A DNA stretch of 64,000 bases from Sinomonas notoginsengisoli (GTDB lineage: Bacteria > Actinomycetota > Actinomycetes > Actinomycetales > Micrococcaceae). Below, one piece after another: positions 24,304 through 31,969 of this stretch (positions are counted from its first letter, which is position 1; each line of letters starts with the position of its first letter). The DNA lies in contig NZ_JAIZDP010000002.1 of the NCBI RefSeq assembly GCF_021554725.1, forward strand, positions 248,001 to 312,000. Direction: 5' to 3'. The notes under the pieces were generated by a model. The model did not search any database. It was not told the origin of the DNA and saw nothing but the letters and a program-made list of their open reading frames with translations. Position numbers and translations under genes: made by a program.

Positions 24304-25701
24304 TCAGCCCACGAGCGCAGGCCGGTTCCGCGGCAGGAAGAACAGGCTCGCGGCGGCCGCGAAGCACAGCGCTGCTGCGGAAATCCATGCCGCCAGGTAC
24401 GTCCCGGTCGCCTCACGGCCCCATCCAGCAAGGAACGCACCCACCCCGGCGCCCACCATGTGCGAGGCGAACACCCATCCGAACACCACCGAGCTCCTCG
24501 CCGCCCCGAAGTACTCGCGGCACAGCGCCACGGTGGGTGGAACGGTCGCGACCCAGTCGAGGCCGTAGAACACGATGAAGATCCACAGCGGCGGCTCGAC
24601 GTCCGGCCCGAGCAGCGCGTTGACCGTCAGCAGCGAGGCTCCGCGCAGCGCGTAGTACGCGACGAGCAGGATCCAGGGGCGCATGCGGTCGGTGAGCCAC
24701 CCGGAAGCGACGGTGCCGATCACGTCGAAGACGCCGATGAGCGCGAGGAGCCCCGAGGCAGTGGTGGGTGGCATGCCATGATCGTGGGCGGCGGGGATGA
24801 AGTGGGTCTGCATGAGCCCGTTGGTGCTCCAGCCGCACACCCAGAACGTGAAGAGCAGGATCCAGAACGGGCGCGAGCGCAGCGATTCGCGGAGCACCGC
24901 GAGCGCCTCGGCGGCTGCGTTCCGGCGCACGACGGCGGGTGCCTCCTCCCGCTGGGCCGGCGCCTCGCGCTCGGGTGACCGGGCGGCGTCGTGCGCTGCT
25001 TCCGTTCCCGCGCCATCAGTGCCAGCAGCGCCAACAGCGTCAACAGGGGCGGTGCCGTAGGGGGCGAGGCCCACCTCGGCGGGCGAGTTCGCGAACGGCC
25101 ACGCGAGCAGGGGCACGATCGCGAGCGCGAACACCGCGACGAGCAGAGCGGCGGTCCGCCAGCCCTCGTGAGCGGCCAGGTGCACCACGACGGGCAGGAA
25201 CACGAGCTGCCCGCACGCGTTCGCCGCTGAGAAGAAGCCCATGACGAGGCCCCGCCGCTGAGCGAACCACCGGTTCGCCACGACAGCGCCGAAGACGAGC
25301 GCGAGCATGCCCGTCCCGACCCCGATGAACGCCCCCCACAGGGCCCACAGCTGCCACGCGGCCGTCATGACGGTGGTCAGCGCGCTCCCCGCCGCGACCA
25401 GCAGGAGGGCCGCGGCCACAACCTTGCGCAGCGTGAACCGCTCCATGAGCACCGCGGCGAACGGCGCGACGAGCCCGTAGATGACGAGGTTCGCGGTCAC
25501 GGCGCCGGACGTCTCGGCGCGCGTCCAGCCGAACTCGGCCTCGAGCGGCTCGAACAGAGCGCCGGTGGTCGAGCGGAACGCGGCCGCGGCCACGAGGGCG
25601 AGCAGGGTCACTGCGGCGACGAGCCATGCGCGGTGCGGCCCGCCACGCAGGGCTACGCGCACGGCGCCGCGCGCCCGGGTCTGCTGGGATGTCTCGGTCA
25701 T
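24304..25701 (-). CDS. MFS transporter, oxalate/formate antiporter-like
   Basis: A 465-residue transporter with twelve predicted helices. The N-terminal half has TTGALFEPLEAEFGWTRAET and FSAANACGQLVFLP, typical of the OFA/monocarboxylate branch; the second half shows FWVCGWSTNGLMQTHFIP and DVIGTVASGWLTDR. The central cytoplasmic loop is about 70 residues, Ala/Glu-rich, and contains the full-length HDAA element (24927-24994). ATG 25701 overlaps the stop of the upstream SRPBCC-like gene (ATGA), so the two form an operon. Substrate unknown; an organic anion is likely. Confidence 0.85.
   Translation of the reverse strand: MTETSQQTRARGAVRVALRGGPHRAWLVAAVTLLALVAAAAFRSTTGALFEPLEAEFGWTRAETSGAVTANLVIYGLVAPFAAVLMERFTLRKVVAAALLLVAAGSALTTVMTAAWQLWALWGAFIGVGTGMLALVFGAVVANRWFAQRRGLVMGFFSAANACGQLVFLPVVVHLAAHEGWRTAALLVAVFALAIVPLLAWPFANSPAEVGLAPYGTAPVDAVGAAGTDGAGTEAAHDAARSPEREAPAQREEAPAVVRRNAAAEALAVLRESLRSRPFWILLFTFWVCGWSTNGLMQTHFIPAAHDHGMPPTTASGLLALIGVFDVIGTVASGWLTDRMRPWILLVAYYALRGASLLTVNALLGPDVEPPLWIFIVFYGLDWVATVPPTVALCREYFGAARSSVVFGWVFASHMVGAGVGAFLAGWGREATGTYLAAWISAAALCFAAAASLFFLPRNRPALVG
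24927..24994. repeat. Full-length HDAA palindromic element in the MFS gene
   Basis: A 68-bp insert bounded by GCACGACGGCG on the left and GCGGCGTCGTGC on the right, forming inverted ends. The left end and its flank share 24 identical bases with the photolyase copy. The right end holds the 14-mer core. In the MFS frame it reads AAHDAARSPEREAPAQREE followed by APAVVR, in the large loop between helices six and seven. Confidence 0.7.
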
Positions 25702-26114
25702 ACAGCACCCGCCTCGGGCAAACCGCCCTCGAGGACACGGCGGAGTGCCTCGAGATCCGACTGGACTGCTGCGGCGTCGGCCTCGAAGGCCTTTTCCGTG
25801 GCGCCCTCTGCGCGGCGCAGGTGGAACACCGCAAGGCTGTGGGGGCCGTCGTCGAGGATGCGGAACTGGTTCAAAACTCTGGTCCCGTCTGGGAGGGCGA
25901 CCTCATGGTCGAGTATGCCCGCGGCGGTGTCCCCGACGAAGCGCACCTCGACGGGACCCATGGGTGACTCTGCGAGCCAGCGCCCGCGCTCTTCGCGGAT
26001 CCCCGCGGCCAGGCCCGCCGCCCACCGCGGGAGGTTCGCGGGGTTGCCGGCGAACGCCGCGACGGCGCGCTGCGACAGGGCGATCGGGACGCCCAGATGA
26101 CGGAACTCAGACAC
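25698..26114 (-). CDS. SRPBCC/polyketide cyclase-like protein
   Basis: A 138-residue cytosolic protein. FAGNPANLPRWAAGLAAGI and GPVEVRFVGDTAAGILDHEV follow the START/SRPBCC fold (helix-grip), as does RVLNQFRILDDGPHSLAVFHLRR. Such proteins bind hydrophobic ligands; no catalytic role can be named. The GTG at 26114 gives the family N terminus; no strong ribosome-binding site is visible. The stop overlaps the MFS start, so it is the first gene of a two-gene operon. Confidence 0.65.
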   Translation of the reverse strand: MSEFRHLGVPIALSQRAVAAFAGNPANLPRWAAGLAAGIREERGRWLAESPMGPVEVRFVGDTAAGILDHEVALPDGTRVLNQFRILDDGPHSLAVFHLRRAEGATEKAFEADAAAVQSDLEALRRVLEGGLPEAGAV

Positions 26115-26290
26115 CCGATCAGGGTACGCCAGGCGCCGCCAGCCCGAACCGTGGACGCCGCGTCAAGCAGCGGGCGCGGCCGGTCAAGGCTGGCGTCGAA
26201 GGCCTCAAGCCCTCGGCCGGCCGCAAGTCATCGACGGCTGAGAATCGCCGCAGGGAATACACCTGCCAGTCGGTGTGGTTCCAGCCATGT

Positions 26291-26340
26291 ACGAGAGGCC
26301 CGACCACACGTGGTTCCCGCGCAGGATCGGGCCTTCTCGT
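26291..26340. other. Long imperfect hairpin in a divergent intergenic region
   Basis: In the 305-base gap 26115-26419 there is no gene I can support. It holds a stem of 13 pairs with one bulged T: ACGAGAGGCCCGA (26291-26303) against TCGGGCC-T-TCTCGT (26327-26340). The loop contains a second small hairpin CCAC-AC-GTGG (26304-26313). It lies upstream of both the SRPBCC-like gene and the Ser/Thr kinase, so an ordinary terminator role is unlikely; an RNA leader or small RNA is possible. Confidence 0.45.
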
Positions 26341-26419
26341 GCGCCGAGTCTTGCGCGGTGCACGCCCTTGCGTCGACTAGGCTTAAGGAGGCGGGTGGAG
26401 GGGCGAGAAGGGGCAAGAC

Positions 26420-27709
26420 GTGGCCGAGGGCAAGACTGAGCTCGAGCCTGTCATTGTCGGCGGCAGGTACCGTCTCCTCGAGCTCGCGGGAAGCGGTGCG
26501 ATGGCCACAGTGCACCGGGCCCGTGATGAGGTCCTGGGCCGCGATGTGGCCGTCAAGACGTTCCGCACGCACGCCCCGGATCCGCGCCACGAAGAGCGGC
26601 GTCGGAGCGAGATGCAGGTCCTCGCGCGCCTCAACCACCCCAGCCTTGTCCGGCTCTACGACGCCGGAACGGACACCCAGGAAGACGGCACCGCCCACGT
26701 TGCCTACCTCGTCATGGAGTTCGTGCACGGGACGGACCTGCGCCAGCATCTTGCCGCCGGACGGCTCACGTCCGACGCCGTGCGGCGGCTCGGCGTCGAC
26801 CTCGCCTCCGCGCTCGCGTATGTCCATTCGCTCGGGATCGTGCACCGCGATATCAAGCCGGCCAATATCCTCGTCCCCGCCGCCTCCGGCAGCGAACGGC
26901 CGGCCAAGCTCACGGACTTCGGGATAGCACGCCTCACTGATGCCTCGAAGCTCACCGTGACCAACACGACGATCGGCACCGCGAACTACCTGAGTCCGGA
27001 GCAGGCACGCGGGGAGAAGGTCGGGCCCGCCTCGGACATCTACTCGCTGGGGCTCGTGCTGCTCGAGGCCCTCAAGGGCGCCATGGAGTTCACCGGTGGC
27101 GCGGTCGAGGCGGCTGTGGCGCGCCTCCTGCGCTCCCCGCACATCCCAGCGCACCTCGGAGAGTCCTGGGTCGCTCTCCTGACGCGCATGACGTCGAGCA
27201 ATGTCGCCGACCGCCCCGAGGCCTCCGAAGTCCTCGGGGTTCTCCGAGGCGATCTCCCGGCCGCCGGGACAACCGCATCCGCGACGGAGGTGGTGACAGA
27301 GGCGATGGCCCCGGCCACTCCTGCCTTGGGGACGAGGGTTCTCGGACTGGCCGACGAACCCCACCGCGGGCACTCGCGCGCGCGTTCGGGAGCGCGGCCG
27401 GGGGCAACGAGCCGGCCTCGGCGCGGCCGCCTCGTCTGGGGCGCCACAGTAGTAGGGGTCCTGTCGGCGTTGCTCGTGGTCGTTCCGCTCATCCTCAGGG
27501 CCGCCATCCCCGCACCATCTCAGGAGGTGCCGCCGGCCACGGTGTCTTCAGTCGCACCCAGCCAACTCGCCTCCCCTCCTGCCGACGTGCTGCCCGCCCA
27601 GGCCGCGGAGCCAACGCCGGCCGCTAGTTCGGTCCCCGCCCCCGAACCTCCCAAGGCCAACGGGAAGGCCAAGAAGGCCCAGAGCGCACCACAGTCCGCC
27701 GACGACTGA
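26420..27709 (+). CDS. Serine/threonine protein kinase (PknB-type, single-pass membrane)
   Basis: A 429-residue Hanks-type kinase. The glycine loop GSGAMATV is at 24-31, catalytic lysine K46, HRDIKPANI with catalytic aspartate at 142-150, DFG at 166-168 and SPEQARGE in the activation region. After the kinase domain comes an Ala/Thr linker, one membrane helix (about 338-362) and a short extracytoplasmic tail rich in Pro/Ala/Ser, with no PASTA repeats. The GTG start has GAAGGGG upstream. It stands alone, so its substrates and signal are unknown. Confidence 0.92.
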   Translation: MAEGKTELEPVIVGGRYRLLELAGSGAMATVHRARDEVLGRDVAVKTFRTHAPDPRHEERRRSEMQVLARLNHPSLVRLYDAGTDTQEDGTAHVAYLVMEFVHGTDLRQHLAAGRLTSDAVRRLGVDLASALAYVHSLGIVHRDIKPANILVPAASGSERPAKLTDFGIARLTDASKLTVTNTTIGTANYLSPEQARGEKVGPASDIYSLGLVLLEALKGAMEFTGGAVEAAVARLLRSPHIPAHLGESWVALLTRMTSSNVADRPEASEVLGVLRGDLPAAGTTASATEVVTEAMAPATPALGTRVLGLADEPHRGHSRARSGARPGATSRPRRGRLVWGATVVGVLSALLVVVPLILRAAIPAPSQEVPPATVSSVAPSQLASPPADVLPAQAAEPTPAASSVPAPEPPKANGKAKKAQSAPQSADD

Positions 27710-27814
27710 GCCGGCCAGACTCCCCGGCCCTGCCCCCGCCTCTGCCCCACGTGAGGGGGTCTCTGGTGGCCCGTTGCGGGTGCTCTGGACTCGCCAAGAC
27801 CGCCGCCACATGGA

Positions 27815-28360
27815 TCAGGCGCTGTCTCGCCCGGGAATCGGCGCCCCACTCGGAAGGCCTGCCTTCACGTAGCCCTCGTACAGTGGTCCCCAGTCCGCCG
27901 GCCCCTCGGGCCCCGGCGTGGCATGCGGACCCGCCGGGAGCGCTCCCCCGAACTTCTTGGCGAGCTCGCCGAGGCATACATGCCACCCAGCGGCGTTGCG
28001 CGCCGCGGCGGAGTTGTCGGCGAGCCAGTTCCGCAGCGTGAGCTCGGCCTCCGCCTCGGAGCCCTCGACGAGGAACTCCATGAGGTCCCCGCCCCATTCG
28101 AAAGCCCAGCGCCGGGGTGGATCCCAGTCGACAATCCGCTCGGGGCTGCCCTCTGCTCCAGCAGCTGCATTCGGGTCACCGCTGAACGTCACCGTTCCGC
28201 CCTCAAGATCCACCGCTGCGCTCGAGGGGAACCAGCCGGCGAGCCCCTCCGCAGTGCTCACGGCCGCCCACGCGTGGCTGGCGCCCACCGGGAAGGACCG
28301 GATGAACGTCACGGCCCCGCGGCCCTCGATCTCGGCGTACTGGCCGTCAAGTTCCTCCAT
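27815..28360 (-). CDS. SRPBCC family protein (AHSA1-like)
   Basis: A 181-residue protein of the activator-of-Hsp90-ATPase-like SRPBCC family. The motifs FIRSFPVGASHAWAAVSTAE, GLAGWFPSSAAVDLEGG and AAGWHVCLGELAKKFGG are characteristic of the fold, including the final long helix. Such proteins bind hydrophobic ligands or act as stress-related cofactors; the role here is unknown. ATG 28360 follows GGGAAGCG. The 105-base gap to the kinase stop holds a C-rich tract with a poor hairpin only. Confidence 0.8.
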   Translation of the reverse strand: MEELDGQYAEIEGRGAVTFIRSFPVGASHAWAAVSTAEGLAGWFPSSAAVDLEGGTVTFSGDPNAAAGAEGSPERIVDWDPPRRWAFEWGGDLMEFLVEGSEAEAELTLRNWLADNSAAARNAAGWHVCLGELAKKFGGALPAGPHATPGPEGPADWGPLYEGYVKAGLPSGAPIPGRDSA

Positions 28361-28398
28361 CGCTTCCCCTCATGAATAGGTCGGGATGTTCCCTATGC

Positions 28399-29217
28399 CT
28401 AGTGGCGGTAGACCGCGCGCACGATGACGTCGAAGACCCGGTCCGGCAGGATCTTGCGCAGCGCGAGGATCGGCTTGGCACCCATCCCCACGCGATAGCG
28501 GGGCGCCGGATTCGGGGACTGGACGGCACGGACGATCACGCGCGCAACGACCTCCGGCGGAGACGCGATCCCGGGGAGGTACGCGGACGTGAGCACCCCG
28601 GCAACGCGGCGGGCGTTCTTCGCGTACGGGCCCTTCGACGACGTTTCGAGGAGGGAGGAGCGGGCAATCTCGGCCCACTCCGACCTGATGGATCCCGGCT
28701 GGATGACCACGACACGGACGCCGAAGGGGCGCAGTTCGATCCGCAGGGAGTCGGAGAGGCCCTCAACCGCGAACTTGGTCGCGTGGTACCAGGACCCGAG
28801 CGGCTCGTAGTACTGCCCGCCGATTGACGACACGTTCACGATCGTGCCGGAGCGGCGCTCGCGCATGCCCGGGATGACGAGCTGGATCAGGCGGGCGAGC
28901 CCGAAGACGTTGACCTCGAACTGACGACGGCCCTCCGCGATCGAGACCTCCTCGAGCGCCCCGTAGGAGCCATAGCCGGCGTTGTTCACGAGAACGTCGA
29001 TGCGGCCGGCCTCTGTCAGGACCTTGCGGGCTGCGTCCGTGAGCGAGGAGTCGTCGGTGAGGTCGAGCGCTAGGAGGCGGGCGCCGTCGTGCCTCAGGCC
29101 CTCCATCCGCTCCACCCGGCGTGCGGCGGCGTAGACGATGTAGCCCGCACGCAGGAGGGCGCGCACCGTAGCCTCGCCGATCCCGCTCGACGCACCTGTC
29201 ACCAGAGCAACCTGCAT
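28399..29217 (-). CDS. Short-chain dehydrogenase/reductase (oxidoreductase)
   Basis: A 272-residue classical SDR. The cofactor motif VTGASSGIGEATVRALLRAG is at the N terminus (TGxxxGxG), followed by DVLVNNAGYG, the catalytic serine in VNVSSIGGQYYEP and YxxxK in YHATKFAVEGL. RIELRPFGVRVVVIQPGSI is typical of the oxidoreductase subgroup that often reduces ketones or aldehydes. The ATG at 29217 opens the Rossmann strand; the frame is open upstream but those codons do not look coding. An AT-rich stretch at about 29320-29355 probably holds the promoter. Confidence 0.88.
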   Translation of the reverse strand: MQVALVTGASSGIGEATVRALLRAGYIVYAAARRVERMEGLRHDGARLLALDLTDDSSLTDAARKVLTEAGRIDVLVNNAGYGSYGALEEVSIAEGRRQFEVNVFGLARLIQLVIPGMRERRSGTIVNVSSIGGQYYEPLGSWYHATKFAVEGLSDSLRIELRPFGVRVVVIQPGSIRSEWAEIARSSLLETSSKGPYAKNARRVAGVLTSAYLPGIASPPEVVARVIVRAVQSPNPAPRYRVGMGAKPILALRKILPDRVFDVIVRAVYRH

Positions 29218-29409
29218 GCCGACCACGCTACCCTGCCCCTGCGGAAGTGGGCCCCGTGGAGCAGAGGCGCTGGTGGGAAGGGGGGACCCCACCAGGCCTC
29301 GATACCCCACGGGGTGTCTACCAGTTTATTTAACAGTTGGCGGGAAAACTATCATTGAAGGCCCGCGGCGCGCCATGCCCCCATCCGTGGGCGGCGGGTC
29401 TACGGAAGT

Positions 29410-30192
29410 TCAGGCGAGGAGGCCGGCGGTCCCCACGACGGCGGTGCCGGCGCCGACCGCCGCGAGCAGCACGATGAACGCGCGCTGCAGGGCGTGGGGC
29501 GGGATTTTGCCGCCGAGGCGCGCGGCAGCGAGGGATCCCACGACGGCGGCCACGGCCAGGAGCGCTAGGGGCACCCCCGTGGCACCGGCCCGCAGGAGCT
29601 GTTCGCCGTGCTGGGCAAGCCCGGCCAGCGAGTTGACGGCGATGACCGGCAGGGACGTCGCCGCGGCGGCGCGGAGGGGGAGCCGCATGGCGACCAGGAG
29701 AACCGGGGTGAGGAGGAAGCCGCCGCCCACGCCGAGGAGTCCGGTCAGGAAGCCCACACCGATCGCGGCCAGCGCGCTCGGCGCCCAGCAGCGCAGGCGA
29801 GCGGCGGTGCTGCCTGTCGAGCAGCGGATCTCGTCGCCCGCTTCGGTCTTGCGCCGCAGGGCGGCGACCGCGGCCGCTGCCGCGAGGACGGCGACACCGA
29901 GGAGGAGGTAGGGCCCAGGGATTCCGCGCCCGATTGCGGCGCCAGCCATTGCGGCAGGGGCACCGAGGATGGCGAAGGTCCCGGCAATCCCCCAGCGCGC
30001 ATTCCGCCATGCACCCCCGATGAGGGCGACTACGGCGGCAGATGCGACGACGAGCAACGAGGCGGCGACGGCGTCGTGCGCCTCGAGCCCGAGGAGGACG
30101 AACGCCGGGACGGCGAGGATCCCTCCGCCGGAGCCGAAGAGGCCGATGACGGCGCCTACGGCGAGCGCCGCGAGCAGAGGCAGGGCGATCAT
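29410..30192 (-). CDS. TauE/SafE family sulfur-anion exporter
   Basis: A 260-residue membrane protein with about eight helices in two homologous halves, each starting with a glycine-rich motif: VIGLFGSGGGILAVPAFVLLG and GVGFLTGLLGVGGGFLLTPVL. Family members export sulfite, sulfoacetate or related anions. ATG 30192 is preceded by CAGGAGC. It is divergent from the CstR-like repressor across two operator copies, matching known pairs in which persulfide- or metal-responsive repressors control TauE proteins. This suggests a role in disposal of toxic sulfur species. Confidence 0.88.
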   Translation of the reverse strand: MIALPLLAALAVGAVIGLFGSGGGILAVPAFVLLGLEAHDAVAASLLVVASAAVVALIGGAWRNARWGIAGTFAILGAPAAMAGAAIGRGIPGPYLLLGVAVLAAAAAVAALRRKTEAGDEIRCSTGSTAARLRCWAPSALAAIGVGFLTGLLGVGGGFLLTPVLLVAMRLPLRAAAATSLPVIAVNSLAGLAQHGEQLLRAGATGVPLALLAVAAVVGSLAAARLGGKIPPHALQRAFIVLLAAVGAGTAVVGTAGLLA

Positions 30193-30241
30193 GCTGAGCT
30201 CCTGGGGAATGGTGCGGCCAATCACGTAGTTCGAGTATGTA

Positions 30242-30279
30242 ATACCGTAGGGGGTATGTCAAAATACCCACAGGGGTAC
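30242..30279. promoter_or_regulatory. Two CsoR/CstR-type operators
   Basis: ATACC-GTA-GGGGGTAT (30242-30257) and ATACCC-ACA-GGGGTAC (30264-30279) are G/C-tract palindromes of the kind bound by CsoR/CstR tetramers. Their centres are 22 bases apart, about two helical turns. They sit between the divergent TauE and repressor genes, 46 to 84 bases from the repressor start, so they can control both. Confidence 0.8.
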
Positions 30280-30325
30280 ACTGAATGAAGCGTCTTGCGG
30301 CGCGACTACTTGAAGGAGGATTTCC

Positions 30326-30583
30326 ATGGATGTCGAGCCTGAGTCGATGAGGGCGGCCATCAACCGGCTGAAGAGGGCGCAGGGCCAGCTCAACGCGGTG
30401 GTGCGCATGCTCGAGGAGGGCCAGGACTGCAAGGCGATCATCACGCAGCTCTCGGCCGTCTCGAGCGCGGTGGACAAGGCAGGATTCGCGATCATCGCCA
30501 CGAACCTGCAGCAGTGCATCGCCCACCCAGAGCGCGGCGGAGACGTGGCCGAGCTCGAGAAGATGTTCCTCAGCCTCGCCTGA
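30326..30583 (+). CDS. CsoR/CstR family transcriptional repressor
   Basis: An 85-residue all-helical repressor of the CsoR/FrmR/CstR family (RLKRAQGQLNAVVRMLEEG is the conserved N-terminal helix). Copper sensors use a Cys-His-Cys triad. Here the positions are C35, N60 and C64, so the histidine ligand is replaced by asparagine. That pattern fits persulfide-sensing CstR-like proteins rather than copper sensors. GGAGG lies upstream of the ATG. It is divergent from the TauE exporter and flanked by two operators, supporting self-regulation and sulfur stress control. Confidence 0.9.
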   Translation: MDVEPESMRAAINRLKRAQGQLNAVVRMLEEGQDCKAIITQLSAVSSAVDKAGFAIIATNLQQCIAHPERGGDVAELEKMFLSLA

Positions 30584-30622
30584 GGCGGCCGCCCTCTAAC
30601 CTCGTATGACAAGCTGGGGGCC

Positions 30623-31840
30623 ATGACCCTCCGCCGCCTCGCCGCCTCGTCTCGCTCGCAGGTCCCTCCGTTCGCGGTCATGGACATCCTGGCCCGCGTC
30701 GACGCGCTGCGGGCGGCTGGGCGGGACGTCGTAAGCCTGTGCGCAGGCGAGCCCTCGGGCGGGGCGCCGGCAGCCGTCTCCGCGAAGGCCGCTGCGATCC
30801 ACGCCTCCGGCCGGGCCCTCACGTATACCCCCGCCCTCGGCACCGCAGAACTCCGCGCTGCGATCGCCGGCCACTACCACCGCTGGTACGGCCTGGACGT
30901 CGATCCGGCCCAAGTCGCGGTGACCACAGGTTCCTCGGGCGCGTTCCTCCTCTCCTTCCTCGCCTCATTCGAGGTCGGCGACCGGGTGGCCCTCGCCCGT
31001 CCTGGCTACCCCGCCTACCGGAACATCCTCGCCGCGCTGGGCTGCGAGGTCGTGGAGCTCGACGCCGGTCCGGACACCCGCTACCAGCCCACCCCTGCGA
31101 TGCTCGACGCCGCCGCTTCCGCGCGTGGCCCGCTCGCCGGACTAGTGCTCGCCTCGCCCGCCAACCCGACAGGGACCATGGTGGACCGCGCCGAGCTCAC
31201 CGCGTTGACGGACTGGTGCGCGATCAACGACGTGCGGCTTGTGAGCGACGAGATCTACCACGGGATCACGTACCCGGATGCCTCCGGCGCCACGGAGGAT
31301 GACCCACGCGGCGTGTGCGCGTGGGAGCTGGATCGGGAGAGCATCGTCATCTCGAGCTTCTCGAAGTACTGGGGCATGACGGGCTGGCGGCTCGGCTGGG
31401 CCCTCCTGCCCGAGGAGCTCGTGGGGGCGGTGGACGCCCTCGCGGGAAACGTGGCCCTGTGCCCGCCGGCGCCGTCCCAGCTCGCGGCGGTTGAGGCGTT
31501 CTCGCTCGACTCGTACGCCCAGGCGGATGCCTGGGTCACGGACTACGCACGCACCCGGCGGACACTGCTCGACGCCCTTCCAGCCTTGGGCTGGGGGCCG
31601 GCGGCCCCCGCTGATGGCGCGTTCTACCTCTATGCCGAGCTGGGGAACCAGCTCGAGCGGTTCGGGGATTCCCGGGAGTATGCCCGGCAGCTGCTCGAGG
31701 CCGAGGCGGTCGCCCTCGTCCCGGGCACTGATTTCGACGGCCTGCACGGCACCCGGGGTGTGCGGCTCTCCTTCGCGGCGGGCCAGGAGGCCGTGGAGAC
31801 CGCGATCGAGCGCATCCTCCGCTTCCAGCGCCGCGCCTGA
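30623..31840 (+). CDS. Pyridoxal-phosphate-dependent aminotransferase, class I/II
   Basis: A 405-residue fold-type I aminotransferase. The PLP lysine is in ISSFSKYWGMTGWRLGW, the asparagine in LASPANPTGTMV, and the aspartate/tyrosine in VSDEIYHGITYPD. The N-terminal pattern (AVMDILARVDALRAAGRDVVSL split around CAGEP) is the aspartate/aromatic aminotransferase group. Start: ATG 30623 with GGGGG four bases away; no strong alternative. It follows the repressor by 39 bases and may be transcribed separately. Amino-acid substrate is not predictable. Confidence 0.9.
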   Translation: MTLRRLAASSRSQVPPFAVMDILARVDALRAAGRDVVSLCAGEPSGGAPAAVSAKAAAIHASGRALTYTPALGTAELRAAIAGHYHRWYGLDVDPAQVAVTTGSSGAFLLSFLASFEVGDRVALARPGYPAYRNILAALGCEVVELDAGPDTRYQPTPAMLDAAASARGPLAGLVLASPANPTGTMVDRAELTALTDWCAINDVRLVSDEIYHGITYPDASGATEDDPRGVCAWELDRESIVISSFSKYWGMTGWRLGWALLPEELVGAVDALAGNVALCPPAPSQLAAVEAFSLDSYAQADAWVTDYARTRRTLLDALPALGWGPAAPADGAFYLYAELGNQLERFGDSREYARQLLEAEAVALVPGTDFDGLHGTRGVRLSFAAGQEAVETAIERILRFQRRA

Positions 31841-31908
31841 GCGCACCGGGCAAAGGCGCAGGTTCCCGGGTCACTTCGCACATCCTCCGCATCGGGACAC
31901 CTGTAGAC

Positions 31909-31959
31909 ATTTGAGTTCGTTCGGGTAAATTTGAGTTCAGTTAATTACCACTAACTCAA
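31909..31959 (+). promoter_or_regulatory. AT-rich operator region upstream of the carboxyltransferase gene
   Basis: ATTTGAGTTC occurs twice as a direct repeat (31909-31918 and 31929-31938, 20 bases apart). TTGAGTT at 31931-31937 also forms an inverted repeat with AACTCAA at 31953-31959. The stretch is strikingly AT-rich for this genome and lies directly before the ribosome-binding site (GGAGG) of the gene, so it is probably a repressor site over or downstream of the promoter. Confidence 0.6.
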
Positions 31960-31969
31960 CGGAGGACCG

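Noticed and set aside
27710-27814. C-rich tract with a weak hairpin between convergent kinase and SRPBCC genes
   Set aside because: The stem is mismatched and the loop is long, so I do not call it a terminator.
30069-30081. Thirteen-base match to the HDAA core in the TauE gene
   Set aside because: It encodes E-A-H-D-A-V at a position where TauE proteins normally carry a similar H-x-A-(I/V)-x-x-S-L motif, so it is probably coincidental.
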